Part shown: positions 7,524 to 13,902 of the stretch, in pieces
Layout of the letters: each line of letters starts with the position of its first letter
Numbering within the stretch: the stretch's first letter is position 1
Source of the DNA: UBA1774 sp045628925
GTDB taxonomy: Bacteria > Bacillota > Clostridia > Oscillospirales > Oscillospiraceae
Reading direction: 5' to 3'
Length of the DNA stretch: 21,409 bases
Assembly: GCA_045628925.1 (NCBI GenBank)
Contig: JAZQQF010000151.1
Span: 1-21,409, forward strand
Translations under genes and position numbers: made by a program
Notes under the pieces: model-generated
What the model was told of the DNA's origin: nothing
What the model saw: only the letters and a program-made list of their open reading frames with translations
Database searches by the model: none

Positions 7524-8630
7524 TCAGCGCGCCGCCGCATCGGAATAGGTGCGGAAGGTAGCGTCGGCCATCTTGTCCAGCGCGAAGCGCTCCCGGATGT
7601 TTTTCAGCGCGTTTTCCCGGCAGGAGGCGCGGAACGCCCCGTCCTCCAGAAAACGCTTCATGGCGGAGGCCATGGAATCCGGGTCATCGTATACCGCCAG
7701 CAGGCCGCCCTGCGACGGATCCTCCAGAATATCCCGGTTGCCGCCCATGTCCGTGATGACGGCGGGCAGCCCCGAGGCCATGGCCTCCACGATGAGGAAG
7801 CTCAGCGCCTCATGCTGGGAGGAATTGATATACAGGTCGGAGCCCAGATAGAGGTTCTTGATATCCTTGCGGAAGCCCACGAATTTCAGCTGCTCGTCTG
7901 TAAGGCCCAGCTCGGCGGCCAGCGCCTTCATGGGTTCCAGCAGATCCCCGTCCCCGGCAAGCACCATGGTGAAGGGCCTGTCCGAAATTTCCGTGAGCTT
8001 TTTCAGGCTTTTCAGCAGGTAGGGGTGGCCCTTATCATGGGCAAAGCGGGAGGCGCAGAGCATGACAAAGCGGTCCTCCGGGATGCCCAGCTCCTGCCGG
8101 AGGGTGGAATCCGCCCGGCTGCCCGCCCACTGGGCCGGGTCCACCGCATTGAAGATGACGCGGATGTGCTTCCCGTTCCAGCCGTTGGCAATGAGCTGCT
8201 CCTTCCCCTTGGTACAGACGGCGATCATCTCATCCTGCCGCCCGTCCAGCAGTTTGTTGGAAAAGCGGGTGTGCCAGTTGTTGGCGAGGATGAAGTGATT
8301 CGTATATACCACGCGGATGTGCTTGTTCCATGTTTTCGCCAGCATGGCGATGTAGTTCTCCCGCAGATAGTGGCAGTGGATGAGGTCGATCTCCCATTCC
8401 TTGCACAGGGCGGCCAGCGCCTTCGCGGCGGAGAGATCGTAGCGGCTGGACATGGTGAGCTGCCGCACGGGCACGCCCATCTCCTCCATCCGCTCCACCA
8501 GCAGACCGCTTTCGTTATAGGCGAAGAAGGGCTTCACCCGCCCGTCGCCCGAGAGGGTGCGCACCAGCGTTTCCACATAGCGCTCCGTACCGGCCTTGCC
8601 TGCATGGTTCAGTAAATACAATACGTTCAA
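7524..8630 (-). CDS. Glycosyltransferase family 4 (GT-B fold)
   Basis: A 368-residue retaining GT-B enzyme that should transfer a sugar from a nucleotide donor to a growing surface glycan at the cytoplasmic face. The N-terminal domain opens with NVLYLLNHAGKAGTERYVETL (glycine-rich acceptor loop). The C-terminal domain has SRFAHDKG (R195, K200, phosphate contacts), VLAGDGDL, and the EX7E motif EALSFLIVE (E274-E282) followed by AMASGLPAV. The start is TTG at 8628-8630, as there is no ATG in the right place; AAGGAG lies nine bases upstream. The ribosome site and start codon sit inside an 18-bp palindrome. The O-antigen-ligase-type gene follows 18 bases downstream. The sugar donor cannot be read from sequence. 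Confidence 0.92.
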   Translation of the reverse strand: MNVLYLLNHAGKAGTERYVETLVRTLSGDGRVKPFFAYNESGLLVERMEEMGVPVRQLTMSSRYDLSAAKALAALCKEWEIDLIHCHYLRENYIAMLAKTWNKHIRVVYTNHFILANNWHTRFSNKLLDGRQDEMIAVCTKGKEQLIANGWNGKHIRVIFNAVDPAQWAGSRADSTLRQELGIPEDRFVMLCASRFAHDKGHPYLLKSLKKLTEISDRPFTMVLAGDGDLLEPMKALAAELGLTDEQLKFVGFRKDIKNLYLGSDLYINSSQHEALSFLIVEAMASGLPAVITDMGGNRDILEDPSQGGLLAVYDDPDSMASAMKRFLEDGAFRASCRENALKNIRERFALDKMADATFRTYSDAAAR

Positions 8631-8646
8631 AGGAGCCGTCTCCTTT
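8629..8646 (-). promoter_or_regulatory. Hairpin sequestering ribosome site and TTG start of the GT4 gene
   Basis: On the minus strand AAAGGAG-ACGG-CTCCTTT forms a perfect 7-bp stem with a 4-base loop. The left arm is the Shine-Dalgarno sequence; the right arm ends on the first two bases of the TTG start codon. Folding would block initiation, so translation may need an opening factor or be kept low. Confidence 0.55.
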
Positions 8647-8666
8647 CAGACATTCGTTAACATCTT

Positions 8667-8695
8667 ATTCTACAGGATATCGCCGGGAAATGCAA
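8667..8695 (-). promoter_or_regulatory. Promoter of the GT4 / O-antigen ligase operon
   Basis: On the minus strand, -35 TTGCAT (8690-8695), a 17-base spacer, and -10 TAGAAT (8667-8672). The -10 context TGTAGAATAAG is identical to that of the AGCS symporter promoter. The -10 lies 36 bases upstream of the start codon. Confidence 0.6.
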
Positions 8696-8751
8696 GCGGG
8701 AGAATGGGGAACCGCCCGCCGTCAGGCTCCTTTCGTCGCTCAAACTGCACG

Positions 8752-8782
8752 CAGCCCCCGGAAGCGCCGCTTCCGGGGGCTG
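8752..8782 (-). terminator. Terminator of the dockerin protein gene
   Basis: A perfect palindrome with 15-base arms, CAGCCCCCGGAAGCG / CGCTTCCGGGGGCTG, around one base lies 17 bases past the stop codon of the minus-strand dockerin gene. The T-run after it is weak, so it may serve more as an mRNA end barrier. Confidence 0.6.
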
Positions 8783-8799
8783 GATGGTGTTGTATCAGG

Positions 8800-9876
8800 T
8801 CAGGATTTCGGCAGGGGCAGGACTTCGTATCCCGTCCAGCCCGCGATGTGGCGGGCGAGGATGATGCCGTCTTTGGCGTTGACGAATCCGTCGCTGTTCA
8901 TATCGGCGGCAGACACGTCCACCGTGACGCCCGTCCACCCGGCAATATACCGGGCAAGAAGGATGCCGTCCTTGGCGTTCACTTCCCCGTCACCGCTGGC
9001 GTCGCCGACCTTGGCAGCCGCGCCGAAGTGCATGGTCGCGTTGAGCAGGGGATCATTATAGAGATCAGAGATGTCGATCTCCTCCCACTGCTCTGCGGAG
9101 CCGCAGTAATAAACGTCCTTCAGGCTGGGGCAGTTATCGAACGAGTTCTCGCCGATCTTCGTCAGGGAAACCGGCAGCTCGAAAGAGGCCGCGTTTCTGA
9201 AGTTACGGAAAGTGCCGTAGAAGCCCAGCGAAGTGACGCCTTCCTCTACCACGACCTTCGTGATCTGTTCGTAATAGTCGCGCCACTGGTCCAGGCTGGC
9301 GTCATTCATCATTTCGCCTTCGCCGGAGATGGTCAGGGTGCCGTCATGCAGGAGCCACTGCAGGTTATCGCCCTGCATACCGCAGAAGCCGGTGATATCG
9401 TCCTTTTTCGTCTGTCCGCAGACCGTGCAGGTATAGAGCGTATAGCCCTCCTGCTTGACGCCCTCGTCCCAGACGCCGCAGGTGGCGGGGGTCTCATCCT
9501 GCCACGCGTTATTGAGGAAGGTGCAGTCCTTCATGCTCACCTGCGCCGCCAGCGTTTCGTCCTCGGGCAGCAGCAGATAATTGTTGTTGTTCATAAAGGT
9601 GCAGCGCTCGAAGCTCACGCTGTTATCGCCGCTGAGCTTGACGCAGGGACTGTCCGTCACGTTTGTGGTATTCTTCCAGTTGCCGCTGATGACGCAATCG
9701 GTATAGGAAATGTTTTTGGAACCACTCGCATAGACGGCGCAGAGGATGCAGTCGCGCAGAACGGAGTTTTTCACGATGATATCATGGCAGTTGATGAAAT
9801 CCGTGGCGATGATGCCGCAGCCCCACAGGTCGCAGTTGTCGACGGTAATGTCATGAGATCCATACCCGTAGATCAC
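8800..9876 (-). CDS. Beta-helix / LRR / dockerin surface protein, 5'-truncated
   Basis: A 358-residue frame. The N-terminal ~120 residues are coils of a right-handed parallel beta-helix ('DITVDNC...', 'DIIVKNS...', 'NISYTDC...'). One or two BspA-type LRR units follow (about 190-270). The C-terminus is a type I dockerin: two calcium loops, DASGDGEVNAKD and DMNSDGFVNAKD, each followed by GI(L/I)LAR(Y/H)IAGW. Dockerins bind cohesins on scaffoldins or other surface proteins. The listed GTG (9874-9876) has no ribosome site and begins in the middle of a helix coil. Homology-like sequence continues in frame upstream to about 9927, where it meets a 35-bp palindrome. Signal peptide, most of the beta-helix and a promoter are absent, so it is probably a 5'-deleted remnant. 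Confidence 0.75.
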   Translation of the reverse strand: MIYGYGSHDITVDNCDLWGCGIIATDFINCHDIIVKNSVLRDCILCAVYASGSKNISYTDCVISGNWKNTTNVTDSPCVKLSGDNSVSFERCTFMNNNNYLLLPEDETLAAQVSMKDCTFLNNAWQDETPATCGVWDEGVKQEGYTLYTCTVCGQTKKDDITGFCGMQGDNLQWLLHDGTLTISGEGEMMNDASLDQWRDYYEQITKVVVEEGVTSLGFYGTFRNFRNAASFELPVSLTKIGENSFDNCPSLKDVYYCGSAEQWEEIDISDLYNDPLLNATMHFGAAAKVGDASGDGEVNAKDGILLARYIAGWTGVTVDVSAADMNSDGFVNAKDGIILARHIAGWTGYEVLPLPKS

Positions 9877-9927
9877 GTGGGCGCCGCTCAGCTCATTGCC
9901 GGAGCAGCCGCCGGAGGTGCTCGTGCG

Positions 9928-9962
9928 GCAGCGCCCCGGACCGATTCGGTCCGGGGCGCTGC
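9928..9962. repeat. 35-bp near-perfect palindrome between divergent genes
   Basis: Two 17-base complementary arms, beginning GCAGCGCCCCGGACC, meet around a single central T. On the plus strand the palindrome is followed by GAAAAAA, so on neither strand does a T-run follow the hairpin. It is therefore not a canonical terminator. It abuts the point where the dockerin protein's reading frame loses sense. Confidence 0.6.
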
Positions 9963-10031
9963 GAAAAAACCTCGCATTTTCCGCGCCGCTGTGATAAGAT
10001 AAAGAAAAACTTTCAGACGGGAGGACTCACC

Positions 10032-11957
10032 GTGTTTGAACAGAAATATCCCCACCTTTTCCAGCCCCTGCAGCTGCGGAACCTGACGGTGCGCAACCGC
10101 ATCATGTCCGCGCCCAATATGCTGTTCCAGACCATCGGCGGGCGGACGACGGAATACTACACTCGCTATCTGGAGGCCAAGGCCCGGGGCGGGGCGGGCA
10201 TCGTCACGCTGGGCGAGGTGCCCGTGTGCGATGGCGGCTGCCACACCCCCGGCACCGTTATGTCCCGGGAAAACCTTGCCATTTTCAGCGAGATGGGCGC
10301 CGCCATCCGGGAGCACGGCGCGGTGTCCAGCGTGGAGCTGACCCACGGCGGCCGGAACGCGCGGCCGGAGTTCAACGTGAAGAACCCCGTCGGCCCGGAT
10401 GAAACGGACACCATGTACGGCCACGTGAACGAGATGACGCGGGAGGACATGGAGGAGATCGCCGAGGCCTTTGCCGACGCGGCGGAATACTGGTATACCG
10501 CGGGCTTCGATACTGTCCTGATCCACGCGGCACACGGCTGGCTGTTCCCCCAGTTCCTCAGCCCGCTGGCGAACCACCGCACGGACGAGTTCGGCGGCAG
10601 TCTGGAAAACCGGATGCGGTTCCCGCTGATGACGCTGAAGCGCATCCGCGACCGGGTGGGTCCGGATAAGGTCGTCATGATCCGCCTTTCCGGCGCGGAC
10701 CGGGACGAGGGCGGCATGACCGTGGAGGAGGTGACCGAGTTCCTCAGCCTTGCGCAGGAATACGTGGACCTTGCCGAAATCTCCTCCGAGGGCATCGCGT
10801 GGTTCTTCGGCACCACCTATCGCCCGTGGTGCCTGAACGCCGACCTGAGCGAAGCCATGAAGCGCAGCGGTAAAATTCACATCCCCGTGTTCACCATCGG
10901 CAGCATCGTTTCCCCGGAGCAGGCGGAGGAGCTGATCGCCTCGGGAAAGGCCGACGGCGTGAGTATGTCCCGCGCCCTCATCGCGGATACCTGCCTGCCG
11001 GAAAAGGCTATGAGCGGGAAGGACGAGGATATCCGCCCCTGCCTCCGCTGCCTGAACTGCACGGACGGGGATAACCTCCGCCGCCATTTCTCCTGCACCG
11101 TGAACCCCCTCACCGGGCATGAGCAGCGCCTCGGCTTCGAGGATGAAGAACTGGAACCCGCGAAGCACCCGAAGAAGGTCCTCGTGGTGGGCGGCGGCCC
11201 GGCGGGACTTTCCGCCGCCGTCACTGCATCCAAGCGCGGGCATTCGGTCATCCTCTGCGAGAAGGAGGGCGAGCTGGGCGGCCTCATCCGCTTCGTGGAT
11301 CACGACAGCCTGAAGGTGGATCTGAAGCGCTATAAGGCCTATCTGCTCCGGCAGGCGGCCAAGGCGAAGGTGGATATCCGGCTGAACACCCCCGTCACCG
11401 AGGAACTGGTGCGGGAAATCCAGCCCGACCATATCATCGTGGCGGCGGGCAGCAGCCCCAAAACGCCGAAGATCCCCGGCATCGAGCACGCTTCCCACGC
11501 CCTCAGCGCCTATTTCGACGCGGACAGCATCGGCGAAAAGGTGGTCATGGTGGGCGGCGGCCTCGTGGGCGTGGAGTGCGGGATGCACCTTGCCAATACG
11601 GGACATGACGTGACCGTGCTGGAGGCCCTGCCCGAGGTGGCGCGGGACGCGGGGCCGGTCTATAAGATCGGGATGCTCTGGCGGCTGGAGCAGCTGGGCG
11701 TGAAGCTCATCACCGGCGCGAAGGTATCGGAGATCACCGCCTCCGGCGTCCGCTATGAGCTGGAAGGCGCGGAAGCCTTCGCGGAGGCGGACACGGTGCT
11801 GTATGCCGTGGGTATGAAGCCCAACACGGAGACCTATCTCGCGCTCGCGGACAAAGCGCCCCACGTGGACTTCGTGGGCGACTGCAAGGCCCCCGGCAAG
11901 CTGCTGGGCGCCATCCACGGCGGCTATTTCGCCGCGCTGGACGTGGGCCGGTTCTGA
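10032..11957 (+). CDS. NADH:flavin oxidoreductase / 2,4-dienoyl-CoA reductase-type (FMN, 4Fe-4S, FAD)
   Basis: A 641-residue enzyme of the FadH/BaiCD/enoate-reductase family. It should reduce an activated C=C bond, moving electrons from NAD(P)H through FAD and a 4Fe-4S cluster to FMN. The old-yellow-enzyme barrel spans about 1-330, with THGGRNARP (104-112), HAAHGWLFPQFLSP (165-178) and the HRTDEFGGSLENR stretch. The cluster cysteines are C337, C340, C343 and C355 (CX2CX2CX11C, against CX2CX3CX11C in FadH). The FAD domain starts at VVGGGPAG (385-392) and a second nucleotide motif VGGGLVGVE is at 507-515. The start is GTG with GGGAGG seven bases upstream. The gene stands alone between oppositely oriented units, so the substrate (dienoyl-CoA, enoate, steroid or plant compound) cannot be inferred. 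Confidence 0.9.
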   Translation: MFEQKYPHLFQPLQLRNLTVRNRIMSAPNMLFQTIGGRTTEYYTRYLEAKARGGAGIVTLGEVPVCDGGCHTPGTVMSRENLAIFSEMGAAIREHGAVSSVELTHGGRNARPEFNVKNPVGPDETDTMYGHVNEMTREDMEEIAEAFADAAEYWYTAGFDTVLIHAAHGWLFPQFLSPLANHRTDEFGGSLENRMRFPLMTLKRIRDRVGPDKVVMIRLSGADRDEGGMTVEEVTEFLSLAQEYVDLAEISSEGIAWFFGTTYRPWCLNADLSEAMKRSGKIHIPVFTIGSIVSPEQAEELIASGKADGVSMSRALIADTCLPEKAMSGKDEDIRPCLRCLNCTDGDNLRRHFSCTVNPLTGHEQRLGFEDEELEPAKHPKKVLVVGGGPAGLSAAVTASKRGHSVILCEKEGELGGLIRFVDHDSLKVDLKRYKAYLLRQAAKAKVDIRLNTPVTEELVREIQPDHIIVAAGSSPKTPKIPGIEHASHALSAYFDADSIGEKVVMVGGGLVGVECGMHLANTGHDVTVLEALPEVARDAGPVYKIGMLWRLEQLGVKLITGAKVSEITASGVRYELEGAEAFAEADTVLYAVGMKPNTETYLALADKAPHVDFVGDCKAPGKLLGAIHGGYFAALDVGRF

Positions 11958-11965
11958 GCGAACCC

Positions 11966-12040
11966 GTAGGGGCGATTCACGAATCGCCCGATCTGAATGC
12001 GCTGAAACCCGCACGCGGGCGCATCGTAATGCGCCCCTGC
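11966..12040. repeat. Pair of short intergenic palindromic repeats (copy 2)
   Basis: GGGCGATTC-AC-GAATCGCCC (preceded by GTAGG; 11966-11989) is followed 27 bases later by GGGCGCATC-GT-AATGCGCCC (12017-12036, one mismatch, followed by CTGC). The two units are the same as at 326-392 but in the opposite order. They lie right after the oxidoreductase stop codon in the gap between convergent genes, where no separate terminator is seen, and might act as one. Confidence 0.7.
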
Positions 12041-12083
12041 GGAAAGCCGGGCAAATGAACCGCCCGGTTCCACAGTCAGAAAT

Positions 12084-12117
12084 CACCCGCCGGAGAGGTT
12101 TCCCTCCCCGGCGGGTG
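12084..12117 (-). terminator. Terminator between convergent oxidoreductase and CDF genes
   Basis: Fifteen-base arms starting CACCCGCCGG pair with one mismatch around a 4-base loop. It lies 17 bases past the CDF stop codon (minus strand); minus-strand ATTTCTG follows. On the plus strand an A/T-rich run follows, so it may act in both directions. Confidence 0.65.
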
Positions 12118-12134
12118 AATGCATATTTATATAT

Positions 12135-13223
12135 TTATATGTAGGTATGCTCCGCGACGATATGGGCGGTGATGCGCCCGTCCGCGGCTTTCAGCCGCCG
12201 CGCAAGCTCCTCCGCCAGCGCGGCAGGGTCGCTCTTATCCGAAAACGGCACGACCAGCTCCAGCTCCAGCACCGTTTCGCTTTCCACGCAGGTGCAGCGG
12301 AAGTCATGGAAGCTGCATTCCGGCGCGAAGCCTGCCAGCAGCCGCTCCGTCAGCGCCCGATACCGGGCCGCGGCCCCGTCGCCGCTGGGCGCCGGGTCCA
12401 TGTGGATGCAGACGGGGATGCCCAGCTCCGCCTCGATGCGCTTTTCCGCCCGGTCGATGGCCTCATGGAGGCGCATCACGTCCTCCTCTGCAGGGACTAC
12501 CGCGTGGACGGAGGCCAGCCGATGCCCCGGCCCGTAGTCGTGAACGATCAGGTCATGCACACTGCGGATGGGCTTTTCCTCCAGAAGGATGCGCTCGATC
12601 TCCTCCACAAGCCCCTTCGGGGGCGGCTGGCCCAGCAGGGGGCCGAGGGTGTCCTTCGCGATGCCGATGCCGGAGAGGATGACCGCGAGGCTGACGCCGA
12701 TGCCGATGGCCCCGTCTAGCCAGAGCGCGCCGGTATAGGTGCAGAGCAGCAGCGCCGCCAGCGCGGCGAGGGTGGTGACGCAGTCCATCAGGCTGTCCTG
12801 CCGGACGGCCTTCAGCGCGATGTTCCCGGTCTTCCGGTAAAGCCGATGGTTCAGCAGGGCAAGGACCAGCTTCACCAGCACGGAGCCGATGGGCACCAGC
12901 ACGAACACAGGCCGGAATTCCAGCGCCGATGGGTGGAGAAGACGTTCAAACGAGTCCCGTCCAAGGTCGAAGCCCATGTGCAGGATCAGGAAGGAGACGA
13001 CCAGCGCAGCGATGTATTCCAGCCGCCCGTGGCCGAAGGGATGCTCCCGGTCCACCGGCTTGCCGGACAGCAGCGTTCCCACGACGGTGACGAGCCCGGA
13101 GCCAGCGTCGGACAGGTTGTTGGCCGCGTCCGCCGTGATGGACACGGAGCCGGACAGGGACCCCACCAGATATTTCAGAATGCTGAGCAGCAGATTGCCC
13201 GCAATGCCCGCGATGCCGCCCAT
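12135..13223 (-). CDS. Cation diffusion facilitator (CDF) metal efflux transporter
   Basis: A 362-residue CDF exporter: a six-helix membrane domain (about 1-185) with SGSVSITADAANNLSDAGS in helix 2 and the HPFGHGRLEY loop (61-70), then a cytoplasmic ferredoxin-like domain. The site-A ligand positions read N35-x3-D39 in helix 2 and D143-x3-D147 in helix 5. That N/D-x3-D plus D-x3-D pattern is typical of manganese CDFs, where zinc types have His. A DtxR-family regulator lies upstream on the same strand, fitting metal-responsive efflux. The ATG at 13221-13223 has no good ribosome site. In-frame sequence that aligns with normal CDF N-termini (KREKLGL) continues upstream with no start codon, so the 5' end may carry a one-base frameshift. 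C-terminal residues 330-360 form an extension. Confidence 0.88.
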   Translation of the reverse strand: MGGIAGIAGNLLLSILKYLVGSLSGSVSITADAANNLSDAGSGLVTVVGTLLSGKPVDREHPFGHGRLEYIAALVVSFLILHMGFDLGRDSFERLLHPSALEFRPVFVLVPIGSVLVKLVLALLNHRLYRKTGNIALKAVRQDSLMDCVTTLAALAALLLCTYTGALWLDGAIGIGVSLAVILSGIGIAKDTLGPLLGQPPPKGLVEEIERILLEEKPIRSVHDLIVHDYGPGHRLASVHAVVPAEEDVMRLHEAIDRAEKRIEAELGIPVCIHMDPAPSGDGAAARYRALTERLLAGFAPECSFHDFRCTCVESETVLELELVVPFSDKSDPAALAEELARRLKAADGRITAHIVAEHTYI

Positions 13224-13290
13224 CAGCCCCAGCTTTTCCCGTTTCGTCTGTTCCGTCCTTGCCGCCCCCTTTCATTACAGAATATGCGTT

Positions 13291-13318
13291 CGCCCCTTCG
13301 GAGGTTCCCGAAGGGGCG
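13291..13318 (-). terminator. Hairpin after the DtxR-type regulator gene
   Basis: CGCCCCTTCGG / CCGAAGGGGCG forms an 11-bp stem with a 6-base loop, nine bases past the regulator's stop codon. No T-run follows on the minus strand (AACGCATATTCTG), so it may be an attenuating or mRNA-processing hairpin that lets some transcripts reach the CDF gene. Confidence 0.5.
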
Positions 13319-13327
13319 GGATTCATT

Positions 13328-13687
13328 TCAGCGTGCGTGCCGCTTGATGGCCTCGAAGCTCTCGTCGCTGATGACGTGCTCGATGCGGCAGGCGTCCTCC
13401 GCGGCGGTGTCCCGGCTCACGCCGAGGGAGATGAGGAACTCCGTCAGCAGCGTGTGCCGTTCGTAAATTTTCTCCGCCAGCTCGCGCCCCTCGTCGGTGA
13501 GATGCAGGAGGCCGCCCTCGTCCACGTTCAGGTAGCCGCCGCTTTTCAGCAGGCCCACCGCCCGGCTGACGCTGGGCTTGGAATAGCCCATGTATTCGCT
13601 CACGTCGATGCTGCGCACCGCCTCATGCCGGCGGCTGAGCAAAAGGATCGTCTCCAGATACATTTCCCCGGATTCCTGCAGCGCCAT
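13328..13687 (-). CDS. DtxR/MntR-family metal-dependent transcriptional regulator (short form)
   Basis: A 119-residue repressor: N-terminal winged helix (about 5-65, recognition helix near SKPSVSRAVGLLK) and a short dimerisation domain (about 70-119). It lacks the SH3-like third domain of DtxR. Putative metal ligands are M9, C100, E103 and H104 (in EMYLETI and DACRIEHVISDE). These match the Met/Cys/Glu/His set of DtxR/IdeR rather than the Asp/Glu set of Bacillus MntR. The ATG at 13685-13687 is chosen because AAAGGAGG lies eight bases upstream; the frame opens further back without a site. A CDF exporter follows on the same strand after a hairpin, so it probably regulates that gene and itself. 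Iron, manganese or zinc remain possible effectors. Confidence 0.88.
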   Translation of the reverse strand: MALQESGEMYLETILLLSRRHEAVRSIDVSEYMGYSKPSVSRAVGLLKSGGYLNVDEGGLLHLTDEGRELAEKIYERHTLLTEFLISLGVSRDTAAEDACRIEHVISDESFEAIKRHAR

Positions 13688-13740
13688 GTTCAGGGCCTCC
13701 TTTCCTCGCGTCTGCGGACGTTCTCCGCGCACATATAAAT

Positions 13741-13769
13741 AGAGTACCATATATTTCCGGTTTTCGCAA
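13741..13769 (-). promoter_or_regulatory. Promoter of the DtxR-type regulator, with A/T-rich candidate operator
   Basis: On the minus strand, -35 TTGCGA (13764-13769), a 17-base spacer, and -10 TACTCT (13741-13746). The spacer/-10 area (AAATATATGG ... CTATTTATAT) is an imperfect inverted repeat that could be the regulator's own operator; this part is weak. Confidence 0.4.
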
Positions 13770-13805
13770 GTGGGAAATGCGGGCAGGAAATTTTCCGCTT
13801 TCCGA

Positions 13806-13834
13806 TTGTAATATTCCGGAAGCTATAGTATAAT
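13806..13834 (+). promoter_or_regulatory. Promoter of the hydrolase / MurF-like / Ddl run
   Basis: -35 TTGTAA (13806-13811), a 17-base spacer, and a perfect -10 TATAAT (13829-13834). It lies in the divergent gap opposite the DtxR-type regulator's promoter, leaving a leader of about 60 bases before the hydrolase ATG. Just downstream, TAGGGTA (13842-13848) and TACCTA (13856-13861) are imperfect inverted half-sites. Confidence 0.7.
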
Positions 13835-13902
13835 TCTATTTTAGGGTAATATGGATACCTATTGGATTCTGTGAGGTTTGGCGCGCAGGCGCGGGAGGCA
13901 GC

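Noticed and set aside
5991..8615. 874-codon open frame on the plus strand opposite the O-antigen ligase and GT4 genes
   Set aside because: Antisense shadow produced by GC-rich codon use of two clearly homologous minus-strand genes; its translation is His/Gln/Glu-rich low-complexity sequence with no domain pattern.
9888..12086. 732-codon open frame on the minus strand opposite the oxidoreductase
   Set aside because: Antisense shadow of a well-supported plus-strand enzyme; runs through two intergenic repeats and has no recognisable domain.
13688..13750. N-terminal extension of the DtxR-type regulator (MVLYLYVRGERPQTRG...)
   Set aside because: No ribosome site, overlaps the promoter -10, and the internal ATG at 13687 has an ideal AAAGGAGG.
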